64,000 nt of DNA from Cercospora beticola (lineage: Eukaryota; Ascomycota; Dothideomycetes; Mycosphaerellales; Mycosphaerellaceae). Position 1 is the first letter of the stretch. Each line of letters opens with the position of its first letter. The DNA lies in assembly GCF_033473495.1 (NCBI RefSeq), contig NC_088943.1, positions 1,282,001 through 1,346,000 of the forward strand, given 5' to 3'. Positions 1-10,023 of the stretch are shown here, piece by piece. The notes under the pieces were generated by a model. It was not told the DNA's origin. It was given only the letters and a program-made list of their open reading frames with translations, and did not search any database. The position numbers were made by a program, and so were the translations under genes.

Positions 1-1212
1 CAACACCAATCAGGCCACCTGGAACGGCAAACTTGAGACTGTTCTGCTCGGCTTGCAGCGCCATGACGCGAGAGAAGATTGGCTTGCACTGAATCTTGCC
101 GGCCTCGTCCCTCGACACGATACCTGGCCTAATCTCGATCTCGTCTCCGAGCTTCAAGATACCAGTCAAGATAGAACCACCAGCAACACCTCCTTGCAGC
201 TCGTCAATTTCCGAACCGGGCTTGTTGACGTCGAAGGATCGAATGACAATGAGGTGAGGGTCGTCCTGGAAGTTTCGGATGGGCACAGGAATTCGAGACA
301 CCAGCATCTCGTTGATGGCGTCGATGTTGAACTTCAGCTGGGCAGAGATCGGGATGATGGGCGAGTCATCTGCTACTGTGCCGCGGATGAACTTCTTGAT
401 CGACTCGTAGTGCTGGGATGCTGCCTCTTCGCGCATCAAATCGACCTTGTTTTGCAAGATGATGATGTGCTGCAATTTCATGATTTCGATCGCAGCAAGA
501 TGCTCTGATGTTTGGGGCTGTGGGCAGGTTTCGTTTCCTGCAATCAGCAGAAGTGCAGCGTCCATGACTGCGGCGCCTGACAACATGGTGCTCATCAGAA
601 TATCGTGCCCAGGGCAATCGACGAATCTGCAAGAGTCAGTATCCCACTACCTTCATCGAAACGTATGACTTACGAAACGTGTCGTAGTAATCTGTATGTG
701 CCATCACATCCAGACCTCTCGCAAGGCGGATCAACCTCCTTCTCGCTCTTGTAACTTCTGTAGCAGGTGGGTCGCGGGCACTCCTCGTTGTCGCACTTGT
801 AGATTTTGGCATTTGCGTATCCCAACTTGATTGTGATATTTCGCTCCAGCTCATTCTTGAATCGCACAGTCTGCACACCAGATATCGCCTTCACCACCGT
901 ACTCTTTCCGTGAGCCACATGCCCAATTGTGCCGATGTTGATAGTCGCCTGTCGTGCGATGATCTCTGGCGACAAAGGTGTGAGTGATGAAACATCAAGG
1001 TCTTTCGGATCTGGCTGCTCGGGCAGTGGTGGTCGTGCTGCTGCCGCCGCTGCGGCTTGATTTGTCTTCTTCAGAGCAGATCTAGGAGCCGCTGCAGGAC
1101 CTTTTGGCCTCACAGCCTCGACATCGCCATTATCACCAGTGTCCTGTGGCTTTTGTGCGGGTGATTGCGGCGGAGACTCGTCGTCTGAGGGGTAATCGCC
1201 GTTCGTCGCCAT
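1..1212 (-). CDS. GCD11: Translation initiation factor eIF2 subunit gamma, 3' part missing
   Basis: GTP-binding core of eIF2, which delivers initiator Met-tRNA to the 40S subunit in the cytosol. Two exons are visible: 674-1212 and 1-626, separated by a 47-bp intron (627-673, GTAAGT...TTGCAG) that closes in frame. Residues 97-105 are the P-loop GHVAHGKST. Switch I ([12 protein letters not shown]), a four-cysteine zinc knuckle (CDNEEC...CERSGC), the G3 motif DCPGH, the G4 motif NKVDL and G5 SAQ follow in order. The reading frame runs off the left edge, so the beta-barrel domains II and III are largely missing. I chose the ATG at 1212 ([10 protein letters not shown]); the open frame continues upstream but without homology. 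The N-terminal extension of about 80 residues contains an alanine run. The family assignment is secure. Confidence 0.96.
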
Positions 1213-1784
1213 TTTCGCGTTTCCCGAGTCGAATGAGCGTAGTCGCAGATGTTCTTTGTGAAAGAATGGCGTTGCGGAGCTGGAAGTATTGTTCGTGCAC
1301 CAGCAACTTAGACGCCGCCAAAGAGTCACAGCGACGGCGAGTGTGATGCAAAATGTAGCCGGGACGGCGGACCGCAAAAACTTAACCCCGACAGGCAAGT
1401 GCAGATGCCACTGTCACTGTGTCGTGTGCTCCTTAATTATCGGACACATACAACGAAGGACGTGAGGATACTTGCACAATGACACGACTTATCTTTGGAT
1501 GCCACGAGGATTGGTCGTTAAATAATAAGCAGTTGTTCAAAGTCGGTGCTTGGCAAGTGTTTCCAAACATCGAATTTCAGTGGCCACCATCATTGAAGTA
1601 GCGAGGAAATCACCAGGCTGTTGATCACCAATCTCATGTATCTGGAGTTCATCAGACACAGAATCGAGCGATCGCTGCGAGCTGGAGCTTCTTGGTCTGT
1701 AATGCCATCATATTCAGAATCTCTCTCCAATGCTCATAACATTCTGCAACCCAGCCACGTGTGCTCACTAAGTTTCGTAGATAC
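1213..1784. other. Intergenic: eIF2 gamma promoter and 3' flank of the Zn2Cys6 gene
   Basis: Upstream flank of the eIF2 gamma gene and downstream flank of the next gene, both on the minus strand. Only short overlapping frames are present and none has a recognisable domain. Confidence 0.6.
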
Positions 1785-3644
1785 TCATTTCTGCATCATG
1801 TTTCCATAATTGACCTCCGTCCCCCTCGAAGCAACATTGTACGCAACACCATCCTTGATCGCCGGAGCACCAGGCCTTATACTGATAGCGATGTTCGTCG
1901 TGTTCGCTGGTCGACTCTCGCGAACACTCGGTGGTCTCATACCTTTCGTAAAGATGCCATCTCGCACGGCACCGAGCCATTTTAGCAAATTCCAGTGCCC
2001 ATGCTCCAAGCAGTAGAAAGCCGCTGTACGCAAAGGCAAGAAGATCCCAATTTGTCCAGTCGAAGAACTCGTTGGCTCGCAAAAGAAGGGGAAACATCGC
2101 ATCATATTCATCACGTATTCCATCAATTCATCTTGTGTGACTGCTTCCTCTGCTGAAGGGAACCAGTCCGGCTTTGCCTGGTATCGAGCATGATGCATTG
2201 CCTTGATCGTCGTACGCAGGAAGTGCATCACATCCCAGTAAACCGATGCCAGATACGCGACCATGAAGCTCGAAAATAAGAAGGCCTTGTCCAAAGTTCG
2301 ATCGCTGATAAGCTTGCAGAAAGGTTGGAATTCCTCAATATGGGTCAGAGTATAGAGAGACCTCCCGGAGCTTTTAGCTTGAAGTCGAAAATCTTCGAAC
2401 CATAATCGCAGCCCTCGTTCCAGCACACTGGCCTCAGCCAAGAACGCATCGAGCGCCTCAACACTCTTTTCAGCGACCTGGGCGTAGTCGTCCCACCTTT
2501 CCAGTAGACCTGGGACTTGCAGTGCATACTCATAGAAAGGAGTACTTGCGTCGCAGATCTCGTCTCTCCAGGCAATTGCTCTCCATTCTGGTTGGCCTAG
2601 GAACGTGCCTTTCCTCGCGATCAATGCATGGCTGAGCCCTCCGTGCCGCATGTTACTGTACAGCATCAGACTCATTTTAGTCTTGATACTCATCGCTCCG
2701 CGGGCCTTGAGCAGCTGTTGCGCGCCTCGAAGATGTTTGGTCCATCCTTCGCCCATTTGTGAGATCTCGTCGAAAAACTCGCACGAAGCCAACAGTGTCA
2801 CTGTGGCTAGTACATAGTCATCCGTCACGAACGTAGAAGTATCACTGTTGCCGAGAGTCCGGACAAGGCCTGCCAGTGCTTTGGCGTACATTCGTACCGA
2901 CTGCTTCAGCAGTGTTTGGTCGTGGTAGATACTGCCTACTTGTACCAAACACAAAGCATCCAGTGCCTGGCTGACCTCGGGCCGTAATCCAGGACTTGTG
3001 ATGAGATGTTCGAGGAAAGAGAAGTGAGCATCACGCTCGGGTCTGTGCTTTGGCATGTATGTGTCGACAAAAGTGCTGTAGATCATGGCTTTCTCTGCTG
3101 CGGCCGAGGGCATATATTGCGGAAGTGCGTAGAGTGACATGGCTGTGGCGATGTCAAGTGACGTCTCCTTTCGAACAAGACCATATTCAAGATCAGCTTC
3201 TGGTGTGCACGGTATCGTGGAGGGAGAGAGCGATACGCCGAAACCTGAAGATCTTCCGAGATCATTGAGCTCGACACAACCCCTCTTGGTGGTAGAGTAT
3301 GGCGATAAGACGGCATCCACGGCTTGCACGAGGAACTCATGTTGAGTCTTGTTGCTCAGGCATAACTCAACGCTGTCATCCGCCAGCCTATTATTGTCCG
3401 ACTTGAATGGGGGCGTGCTCGAGATCTCGAATGTCGTAGAGCTTGTAGAGCCTTTCTTCGCCTTCGTGGCTCTTCGCACTACATCACCGGTCTCATCAGC
3501 AAACGTAATCTGGCCAGGCATAGGCTCTCGGTATCCAGGGCAGGCAACGCCATGAGTCTTGCACCGATCGCAACCGGGTCGCCGTAGATCACATCTGATT
3601 TTGCGTTTGCGGCACTGATAGCAGCCTACAGATCTCGCTGGCAT
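1785..3644 (-). CDS. Zn(II)2Cys6 fungal transcription factor
   Basis: Single-exon gene of 619 residues. The N-terminus carries a binuclear zinc cluster with cysteines at 8, 11, 18, 25, 28 and 35 (CxxCx6Cx6CxxCx6C), directly followed by a basic/linker stretch. The remainder looks like the alpha-helical middle homology region of fungal regulators (Fungal_trans_2 type), with a helix-rich block around residues 170-480. Proteins of this type are nuclear and bind DNA as monomers or dimers at CGG-type half sites; the target genes cannot be told from sequence. The ATG at 3644 sits only seven residues before the first cysteine, which fits the family. The neighbours are housekeeping genes, so there is no cluster context to suggest a pathway. 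Confidence 0.9.
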   Translation of the reverse strand: MPARSVGCYQCRKRKIRCDLRRPGCDRCKTHGVACPGYREPMPGQITFADETGDVVRRATKAKKGSTSSTTFEISSTPPFKSDNNRLADDSVELCLSNKTQHEFLVQAVDAVLSPYSTTKRGCVELNDLGRSSGFGVSLSPSTIPCTPEADLEYGLVRKETSLDIATAMSLYALPQYMPSAAAEKAMIYSTFVDTYMPKHRPERDAHFSFLEHLITSPGLRPEVSQALDALCLVQVGSIYHDQTLLKQSVRMYAKALAGLVRTLGNSDTSTFVTDDYVLATVTLLASCEFFDEISQMGEGWTKHLRGAQQLLKARGAMSIKTKMSLMLYSNMRHGGLSHALIARKGTFLGQPEWRAIAWRDEICDASTPFYEYALQVPGLLERWDDYAQVAEKSVEALDAFLAEASVLERGLRLWFEDFRLQAKSSGRSLYTLTHIEEFQPFCKLISDRTLDKAFLFSSFMVAYLASVYWDVMHFLRTTIKAMHHARYQAKPDWFPSAEEAVTQDELMEYVMNMMRCFPFFCEPTSSSTGQIGIFLPLRTAAFYCLEHGHWNLLKWLGAVRDGIFTKGMRPPSVRESRPANTTNIAISIRPGAPAIKDGVAYNVASRGTEVNYGNMMQK

Positions 3645-4588
3645 GGTCTTCTTGCGAGCCGGATATGTGAAGGTGGCATGGATTGACGCGCCTACAACAG
3701 CAGCAATACGCGAAACACGCGATGAAGTTGCCAGGAGCCATCAACGGAAGGATTCTTTGATGACGCACACCGCGTCGCCCAGCACCGAGCAACAGCGTTG
3801 ACGATTTCAGTATGGGCGACCTTGAGATACTTTTCTTGACATCTTCAATTGAGGCTGAGAAGCGCGCCACAATGTCCGTGTGATCATTTGGTCCTGGAGA
3901 TGTAAATCGCAAGACTATAGTGTGGCCGGTTCGGGAAGTAGACCAAACGCCTCGGCAAGTGCCAAGCCAGGAGCAGATCACAACTGGATGACAGGAAAGA
4001 GAGAGAGTAGAGAGCATGTTGCAATCAATTGTCAACAGTAATGGCTGCCTCTCTCTGATTGACCGCATATTAGCCGTCGTCTGCTACCTCGCCTGGAGGT
4101 GCACAGAACTTCGGCATATGAACGAGTGTCGAGGCTGTATGCCAATAGCAAGCCGTCCCGTTCTGTCCCATTTCTGTCGTTAAGCATCACACATTACCAT
4201 CGGTACATGGGTTCCCTTAGCAATGCTGCATCTTGCCGAAACTGCATCCAAAGGTCATGTCCGAATCCTCCACCACACTGAACGCATGTGCCGCCTTCCC
4301 CATTATGCAGCCATTTTTCTGTGAATGTCACCCCTTTTCCGTGAGACCAATGGCAGCACCTCGCCCCAAACTTTGTGAGTGATTGCCGTGGAGGCGCCGT
4401 GAAGTGCTGAGAGCAAGAGGATGTCGTGAAAGTTCTGTGATACACTGTCAGCTCTGCTTTTCCCCAGCTCCTGCAAATGCAGCCTCAACTCACAGGATCT
4501 TTTTGGAGACTCCACGGCAAGACCATTGGTGAAGGAGCCGAGTCGTGTGTCTTGAGGTTCGAGTCGTGATGAGGAGGGCAATCATGTC
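3645..4588. other. Intergenic, with an intron-like signature near 4439-4497
   Basis: Contains the Zn2Cys6 gene promoter. On the minus strand, a GTGAGT donor near 4497, a GCTGAC branch-like site and a TATCACAG acceptor near 4439 outline a possible 59-bp intron. Joined frames give only about 54 residues with no recognised domain. It may be part of an untranslated region or a small transcript. Confidence 0.35.
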
Positions 4589-6439
4589 TCAGTGCTCACT
4601 CGCTGCGGAGAGGGTGCCCTCTTCGTCCTCGACTGCCGGCTTGACGTCTGACAGAAAGAGTGCATTGTTTGGAAGGGCTTCTCCTGTTCGGCGAGCACGA
4701 CATGATTAGTGTTTGTCCGAGTGGATGTGAGGCAAGGCTGACCAGCTTACCGCCAACACCAAAACCGAGATCGGCGTCACCCACAATACTATCGACTGGA
4801 TCCGTAACGCTATTGAAGATGTCCCACAAATCACCAGTAGAAGTCTGGAAGAGTGTATTAGTATTGTTGGGCATGGTTGGTCCAGCTCCAAAGTTGTGGG
4901 CGAAGGCGCCGGAGGAGTGGCCACTGGCGGCAGAGGCAGAGGCAATGGCACTGACGTTGGCGTTGGCGCTGGAGGCAACTGGTGGCTGGCTGAACATTCC
5001 GCCGAAGGTGGAGTATGCCTGTTGGTGAGGATTAGTGAGTCCATTCGAGGATGGACGAAATGGGACGTGAGATTGACCCCACGAAAATTCGCGGTTGTGG
5101 GACCGTGGCATCAGAGGGTTTTCAAGCGCATGAGAACGCTGGAACAGACCAGTGGAAGCACTGCCGTGGAGCGGAGCGTAGCCAGCGGTGAGGTAGTTCA
5201 GCGAATTTGGCTGGTTGAAAGTGATCTCTGGGCCGGTATTGTCGCGATGAATGCTCAGACCGGTGCGCTGCTTTGGACGGGCTCTGTAGGTCAGCTCATC
5301 GTCCTTGTCCAGGCCGTCGAAGTATGTCGCTTTGGTGGTGCGAGTGAACAGCGGAGCGGCTTGCTTGCGTCCCCGAGTGACTCGACCCGTGTTGGGTTCC
5401 TTCTTTACCAAAGCCTGGCGTCCGTTGCGGCGGGGACGCTTCTTCTCTTGCTCTTCTGGTTCCGGCTCGGACTCGCCCTCAATCAGGTCATCTTCGGAAG
5501 GGGGCAGGCCGGTGATATCGCGCTCACGGCGGAGCTCTCCAGCGGTGTCGTACACGCACTCGGTGGGTTCAACAATCTCGCTCGTGGCTTGCAGTGCTCT
5601 GAGAACACGAGCATCCTTCTTCTGATTGCGTCGACGCTTCATGTCAGGCGTGGCGGAATCGAAGATGGACATGCCTGGCCAGATGACGCCCTTGAGCTTG
5701 GTGTTGTCGTTGACGATGTCCTCACCGAAGTCAGATATCTCGTCCATCTGAGAGAAGACGGAGATGCTGTTGTTGGCGCGGCGGCGCGAGTTGCGTCCTG
5801 CCAGTGGCTCGTAGACGTCGTCTTCCTCGTCATCGAAACTGCTGACGCTCTCTTGCTTGATGGTACTAGGGGAATTGCTCAGGTAGGAGGCTTGACCCCA
5901 AGCGGGCTGCATGGCGCCGAACGAGCGATGGAAGTTGACCGGGTCGAACAGCGAGAGTGGTGTTGCCGAACGTGATGATGTCGACGCACCTCTACGGTTG
6001 AGCTGCGGGTCGAGCAGAGTCTGCTCACGGAGGCTTCGCGTTGCGCGACGAGCAGCTGATGGAGCGGGGGTGCTGCGTGCGGAGTTTGTGGCCGCTGCGA
6101 TCTGTGAGCAAAGAACATGTATGTAGTGAAGACGCACGTACTGGTAGATCTACGCGAGGCGGAACCACTGCCGGCTTTCTTCTTGTCTTTCTGGCTCATG
6201 CGCTCACGCATCAGCTCCTCCAGTCCGTAGTCAGCGTACCACTCGTCGAAGTCGTCAATGGTGCGCTGAGCTGCAGGGTCGGAGGTGCCCTTGACTTTGA
6301 GCTTGTAATAGGCGGAAAGATGGCCCTTGCTCTGGATGTGGGTGAGAAGATGGCTCACGTCCGAAAAATCGGGCCGCCGTGGACAGACATTGCAGCTGAG
6401 TGGGATGTTGCTCGTTACATCTCCTTGTAGCAAGTTCAT
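4589..6439 (-). CDS. Nuclear protein with degenerate C2H2-like zinc finger
   Basis: Three exons: 6142-6439, 4751-6094 and 4589-4683, with introns 6095-6141 (47 bp) and 4684-4750 (67 bp, GTAAGC, branch CACTAAT, AACAG). The frames close to 578 residues. The N-terminus has a CxxC...HIQSKGH pattern that resembles a variant C2H2/BED-like finger, followed by a conserved-looking block (FDEWYADYGLEELMRERM). The rest is low-complexity, rich in Ser, Pro and Ala, with basic clusters (KRRRNQKKD, KKRPRRNGR) that could be nuclear localisation signals, and acidic EPEPEE stretches. The function is unknown; a chromatin or transcription role is inference only. The obvious long frame reads through the last intron to a false tail; the spliced end gives an acidic C-terminus instead. 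Confidence 0.75.
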
Positions 6440-7630
6440 GCGAGGCAACGGTCAACGTTCGTGATCGACAGCTCCGCCGTTTGCGAGTGAATGTGGCGTT
6501 ATGCAGGCGTGCTGCAGCGTTTTTTTCACGCGAGATGCGGTGCAGCTGTTACTGCTGCCGCCGGTTGCGAGGGAGTGACGCCGGTGAAGTGCCGTGGTCA
6601 GTGAGTGGGTGCTGGAAGCAGCTATTGAGGATGCTCGGTGCGCTCAAAAGGAGAGACAATCCAAAAGGAAGGACGAACGAGCAGACACCAAGAAGAAGGC
6701 GTTGGTGGTGAAGTTGGACGGTTGATGAAGGAGAGTGGGAGGAGAGGAAGACAGCCAGGCAGAACGCCCGAGCGATTGCTCTGGAGCTGGTGTCGGGCAG
6801 GTTACCTCGTGCTGGGTGCTTGCTGCTGCGTCGATACGCGTTGTACTTGCCGGAGTAGTTGTCTGGTGAAGTGACGGTGGAAGTCGTCGGCGTCTGCGGC
6901 CTGGAAAGAGCGTTTTATGCACGCCGTCAGGCAGGCGCACAGACCTGCTCACGATGCTTGGCGTCAACCTACGCGAGTGGAACGACAACAGAGCGTTGAG
7001 AATTGGCCAAAAGTGAGGTGAAATGCTCATCAGGCCTTTATCAACGCGCGTGGTGGATCGCGGCGGTCGTGTTGCTCTTCGTGACGCTGTAATGGGTTCA
7101 GCCAGACGTTTTGTGACTATCTGAAGTCATGCATGTTATGAGCGAAAAGTATCCTCAGCGCTGCTCGTGTAACGCCGAGGTCAATTGTCATGCAGCTCAA
7201 ATTTCTTCTCCTCTCCCATTGTAGCCCGGCCTCATTGACGAGCTCAACACGGGTTATTAGATTGCGAGAGGGACCAGTGGCGCGAAGCACGCGCATGCAT
7301 CTTGCATGTGACTACCTACCGTGATGTGCCACACACGTTGCCAGGGAACAAGAAACTTGTTAACCCGCGACCTATTCGAGCTTGCGGACAAAACAGGTCT
7401 TCAGCTGGGCAATAGGCGTTCACCAAAAACATCGTTCGTGTCTTCGTGTCTTCGTGAGTACGCAAAGCAGGTACAGTCCTACTTTCGATAGGATGAGGTC
7501 GATATAAGCTTCATGGCGTTCTCCCGAGAAGTCTATCAGTAATGTGCTTTGGCATGCAGCTGAGACAAGGAGTCAGTCAAGGATGTTCCTGAGACAAAGG
7601 GGGACGAGAATAGCGACAGCCTTAAACTTA
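6440..7630. other. Intergenic between two minus-strand genes
   Basis: About 1.2 kb upstream of the zinc-finger-like gene and downstream of BET2. The left part (6440-7030) is GC-rich with overlapping open frames of biased composition and no domain. I see no RNA gene or repeat. Confidence 0.5.
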
Positions 7631-8696
7631 CTACGCCGGGTCCACCTCCAACAGCCCAGGATGCCCGAGCAGACTGAGACCGGCCGTGCCAAAACAGGTG
7701 TGAAATACGTCGACCATGTCGCCAGGTCTGTCTGCAAAACCACCCTGATCTGGGTCCTGGCATTGCAAAATGAAGTGTGTAAGCTTGGATTTATCGATCC
7801 AGTGCAGACGGTCGATCATGGCCAGACTCGTGAGCACCCACCAACTGTAGCAGACGTCTACGAGTTTCTCTGGCCTACCGTTGAGGCCGCCGCTGGGCAG
7901 TTGGCGTTCTGAAAGCCATGCGCCTAGGCGATCTTTACCTTCTTCGCCAAGGTAAGAATCGACCTCGCCGGCAATCTTGAGAGCGCCTATGCACGTGAAA
8001 ACCTGCCCGGAATGTGATTCTGCGCCAGGAGCAACGCCAAAGCCACCATCAAAGTTTTGGCATGCTTTGACATATTGTATGGCGGCCTCAAGGTTGATCA
8101 GAGGTGGCTCTTCAGGTCGCTGATGAGGCAGCATTTGGAGCAACGAAAGTGCGTTGAGCGCCGCATACAGGAACCGAGAGTCAGTCTCACCCCATTTGTC
8201 TCCAGCGAATGTACCATTCGGCTGTTGCAGTCCTGCCATGTACTGTGCGACCTTCATCTTGCCGTTGGGCACCCGCTGCTCCAGCTCGTCAAAGCCATCG
8301 ATCATGGCGAGTATTTGCACAGCAGACACCGTATAGAGCATGTGCGGGTCGTGTCCTGGTGCTGCGCCGAACCCTCCATTTTCGTGCAAGCAGCTGAATA
8401 GGTACGCCAACAAGCCGTCTCGAGGCAGAGCGTCCGGGTGTCCAAGCAGATGAAGTGACACAAGGCCCCAGTAGATGCCGCTGATGCGCAAATGTTCGGT
8501 GAGGTGGTATTCGAGCTCGTCTCTGCGCTACTGTTTCGTCAGTGTCAGCCGGCGCAAGACAAGCATCTCGGGCAGAGCCTACCGTATCCAGGCTCTGCAC
8601 ATATGCTACATGCTTGTCGACGACGAGCTGGAGCTCGCCAGGCAGCTGCGCTGCTCCGACGCCGCCGCCTCGACCTGGTCCCGCTGCGAGCGACAT
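7631..8696 (-). CDS. BET2: Rab geranylgeranyltransferase (type II) beta subunit
   Basis: Catalytic beta subunit that transfers geranylgeranyl groups to C-terminal cysteines of Rab GTPases, acting with an alpha subunit and Rab escort protein in the cytosol. Two exons: 8583-8696 and 7631-8527, with a 55-bp intron (8528-8582) that ends ACTGAC...CAGTAG. They join in phase 0 to give 336 residues, the usual length. Repeated prenyltransferase (QF-type) alpha-barrel motifs are visible: ENGGFGAAPGHDPH, PNGTFAGDKWGETD, FDGGFGVAPGAESH, PSGGLNGRPEKLVD and DQGGFADRPGDMVD. The zinc ligands fall in LVDVCYSWW (Asp, Cys) and DVFHTCFG (His). It shares a 1.3-kb upstream region with the divergent RhoGAP gene. 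Confidence 0.95.
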
Positions 8697-10023
8697 ATGT
8701 GCCGGGGAGCCGTAAATCAGAGGTGTCGAAAGAGCAGAGAGAAGAGAGCACGCGTGGTGAGATGAAATTAAGCGGGTCCGTCCCTCATCAGACGAGCGCC
8801 GAACATAGCATCATCACGAGCGGAAGAACAGGCACCCGAGACTACAACCAAGTTAAGCGTGGAGAGCACCTCGTCCCACGGGTTAGTTGGTCGTCACCCC
8901 AGCAGCTTGTCGCGGAGGACGACCACACACTCGGAACGCCGTTCGCGCGCGCGCTGGTTGCTCGAGCGTGTCTCGCGCGTGAGCGCCACTAGGCCAGCGG
9001 ACGACGCTGCGTGCGCAACGTGCGGTCAGCACGAGCAGCAGCAGGAGGGGGGTGTCGTTCATTGCGGTATTATTTATGGGCGCCCAAGCTTTTCTCGGTA
9101 ATGTCAGTGCTAGGCGCCGTCAGGCACAGTGCGTGTGAAGTGGAGATGCAGGCCGGCTGGCAGACAGGGGTGGCGTACGCACACGCTCCCTCGTCCCGCC
9201 GCGAAGCCAATCTGCGAGCAGCGCAGCACCAACGCCGTGCTCTGCTCTGCTCTGCCCTGCCAGCGAGAGCGAGTCTGTGGGCAGCAACAGCAGCGCCGCT
9301 CCGCACCACCACCCAGCGGACCCGTCCGAGCAGTCGCTGTGCTGTGCTTCTGCCCGCTGCCTGAGCGTGAGCGTGCAAGCGCGAGCGCTACTCGACTCAG
9401 AACGACGCTACCGACATCACGACGTCTCCCCCCAACGACCCAGACCGCACCACCCCGTCACCGTCCCCCTCTGCTGCTCTGCGCACGCCCGCCCGTCCGC
9501 TCGCGAGACGCCGCCGCCGCCGCTGAGCCCACGTCACTCGTCCGGGCCCGACGCCAGCGCTGTGCCGTGCGCGGTTGTCTGCACAACGGCGCCCCGTTTC
9601 CTGTCCCCGCCCTCCACGAGATAGCATTGGCTGTGCCCCGTTGCGACCACCGACGGCGCTCCCATTCGACACGACGCTGCCGGCGACACCGCGAGCTCTT
9701 GTTCACCGTCTGCGCGCACGCCGTGTTGCACCACATCCCTCGCACGACAGCTCCGGCCCAGCACCAGCACTGCGACGCGGCGCATACCCGCAGGACAGCG
9801 GCCTTTGTTCTGCGACAGCCGTCAGTCATTGTCTCGCGCGTAGCTGCAATCTCCCGCCTATTGGGGCTTTTTGTGGTCTCGCAATAGCAACGGCGGAAGT
9901 GCCACCGCATGTAGCCTGCTTCATCTCCTGCACCTCTGGTACAGCCGTTTCTGCACACCTGCCCGTCCGGGCCCGCAGCCTATTGCCGTCATCGGCAAGC
10001 AAGCCAGGCTGAGACGCGAATAA
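8697..10023. other. Divergent intergenic region between BET2 and RhoGAP gene
   Basis: 1.3-kb presumed bidirectional promoter and 5' leader. It is GC-rich, especially 9200-9800, with short CTCTG-type repeats near 9240. High GC lowers stop-codon frequency, so long frames exist on both strands here, but their Arg/Pro/Ala-rich translations resemble no protein. Confidence 0.5.

Noticed and set aside
4550..4575. GGTTCGAGTC B-box-like sequence on the plus strand
   Set aside because: No A box upstream at any plausible distance and no terminator T-run.
9129..9958. Long open frames on both strands in the BET2/RhoGAP intergenic region
   Set aside because: They arise from high GC and few stops; translations are Arg/Pro/Ala-rich, overlap each other and show no domain.
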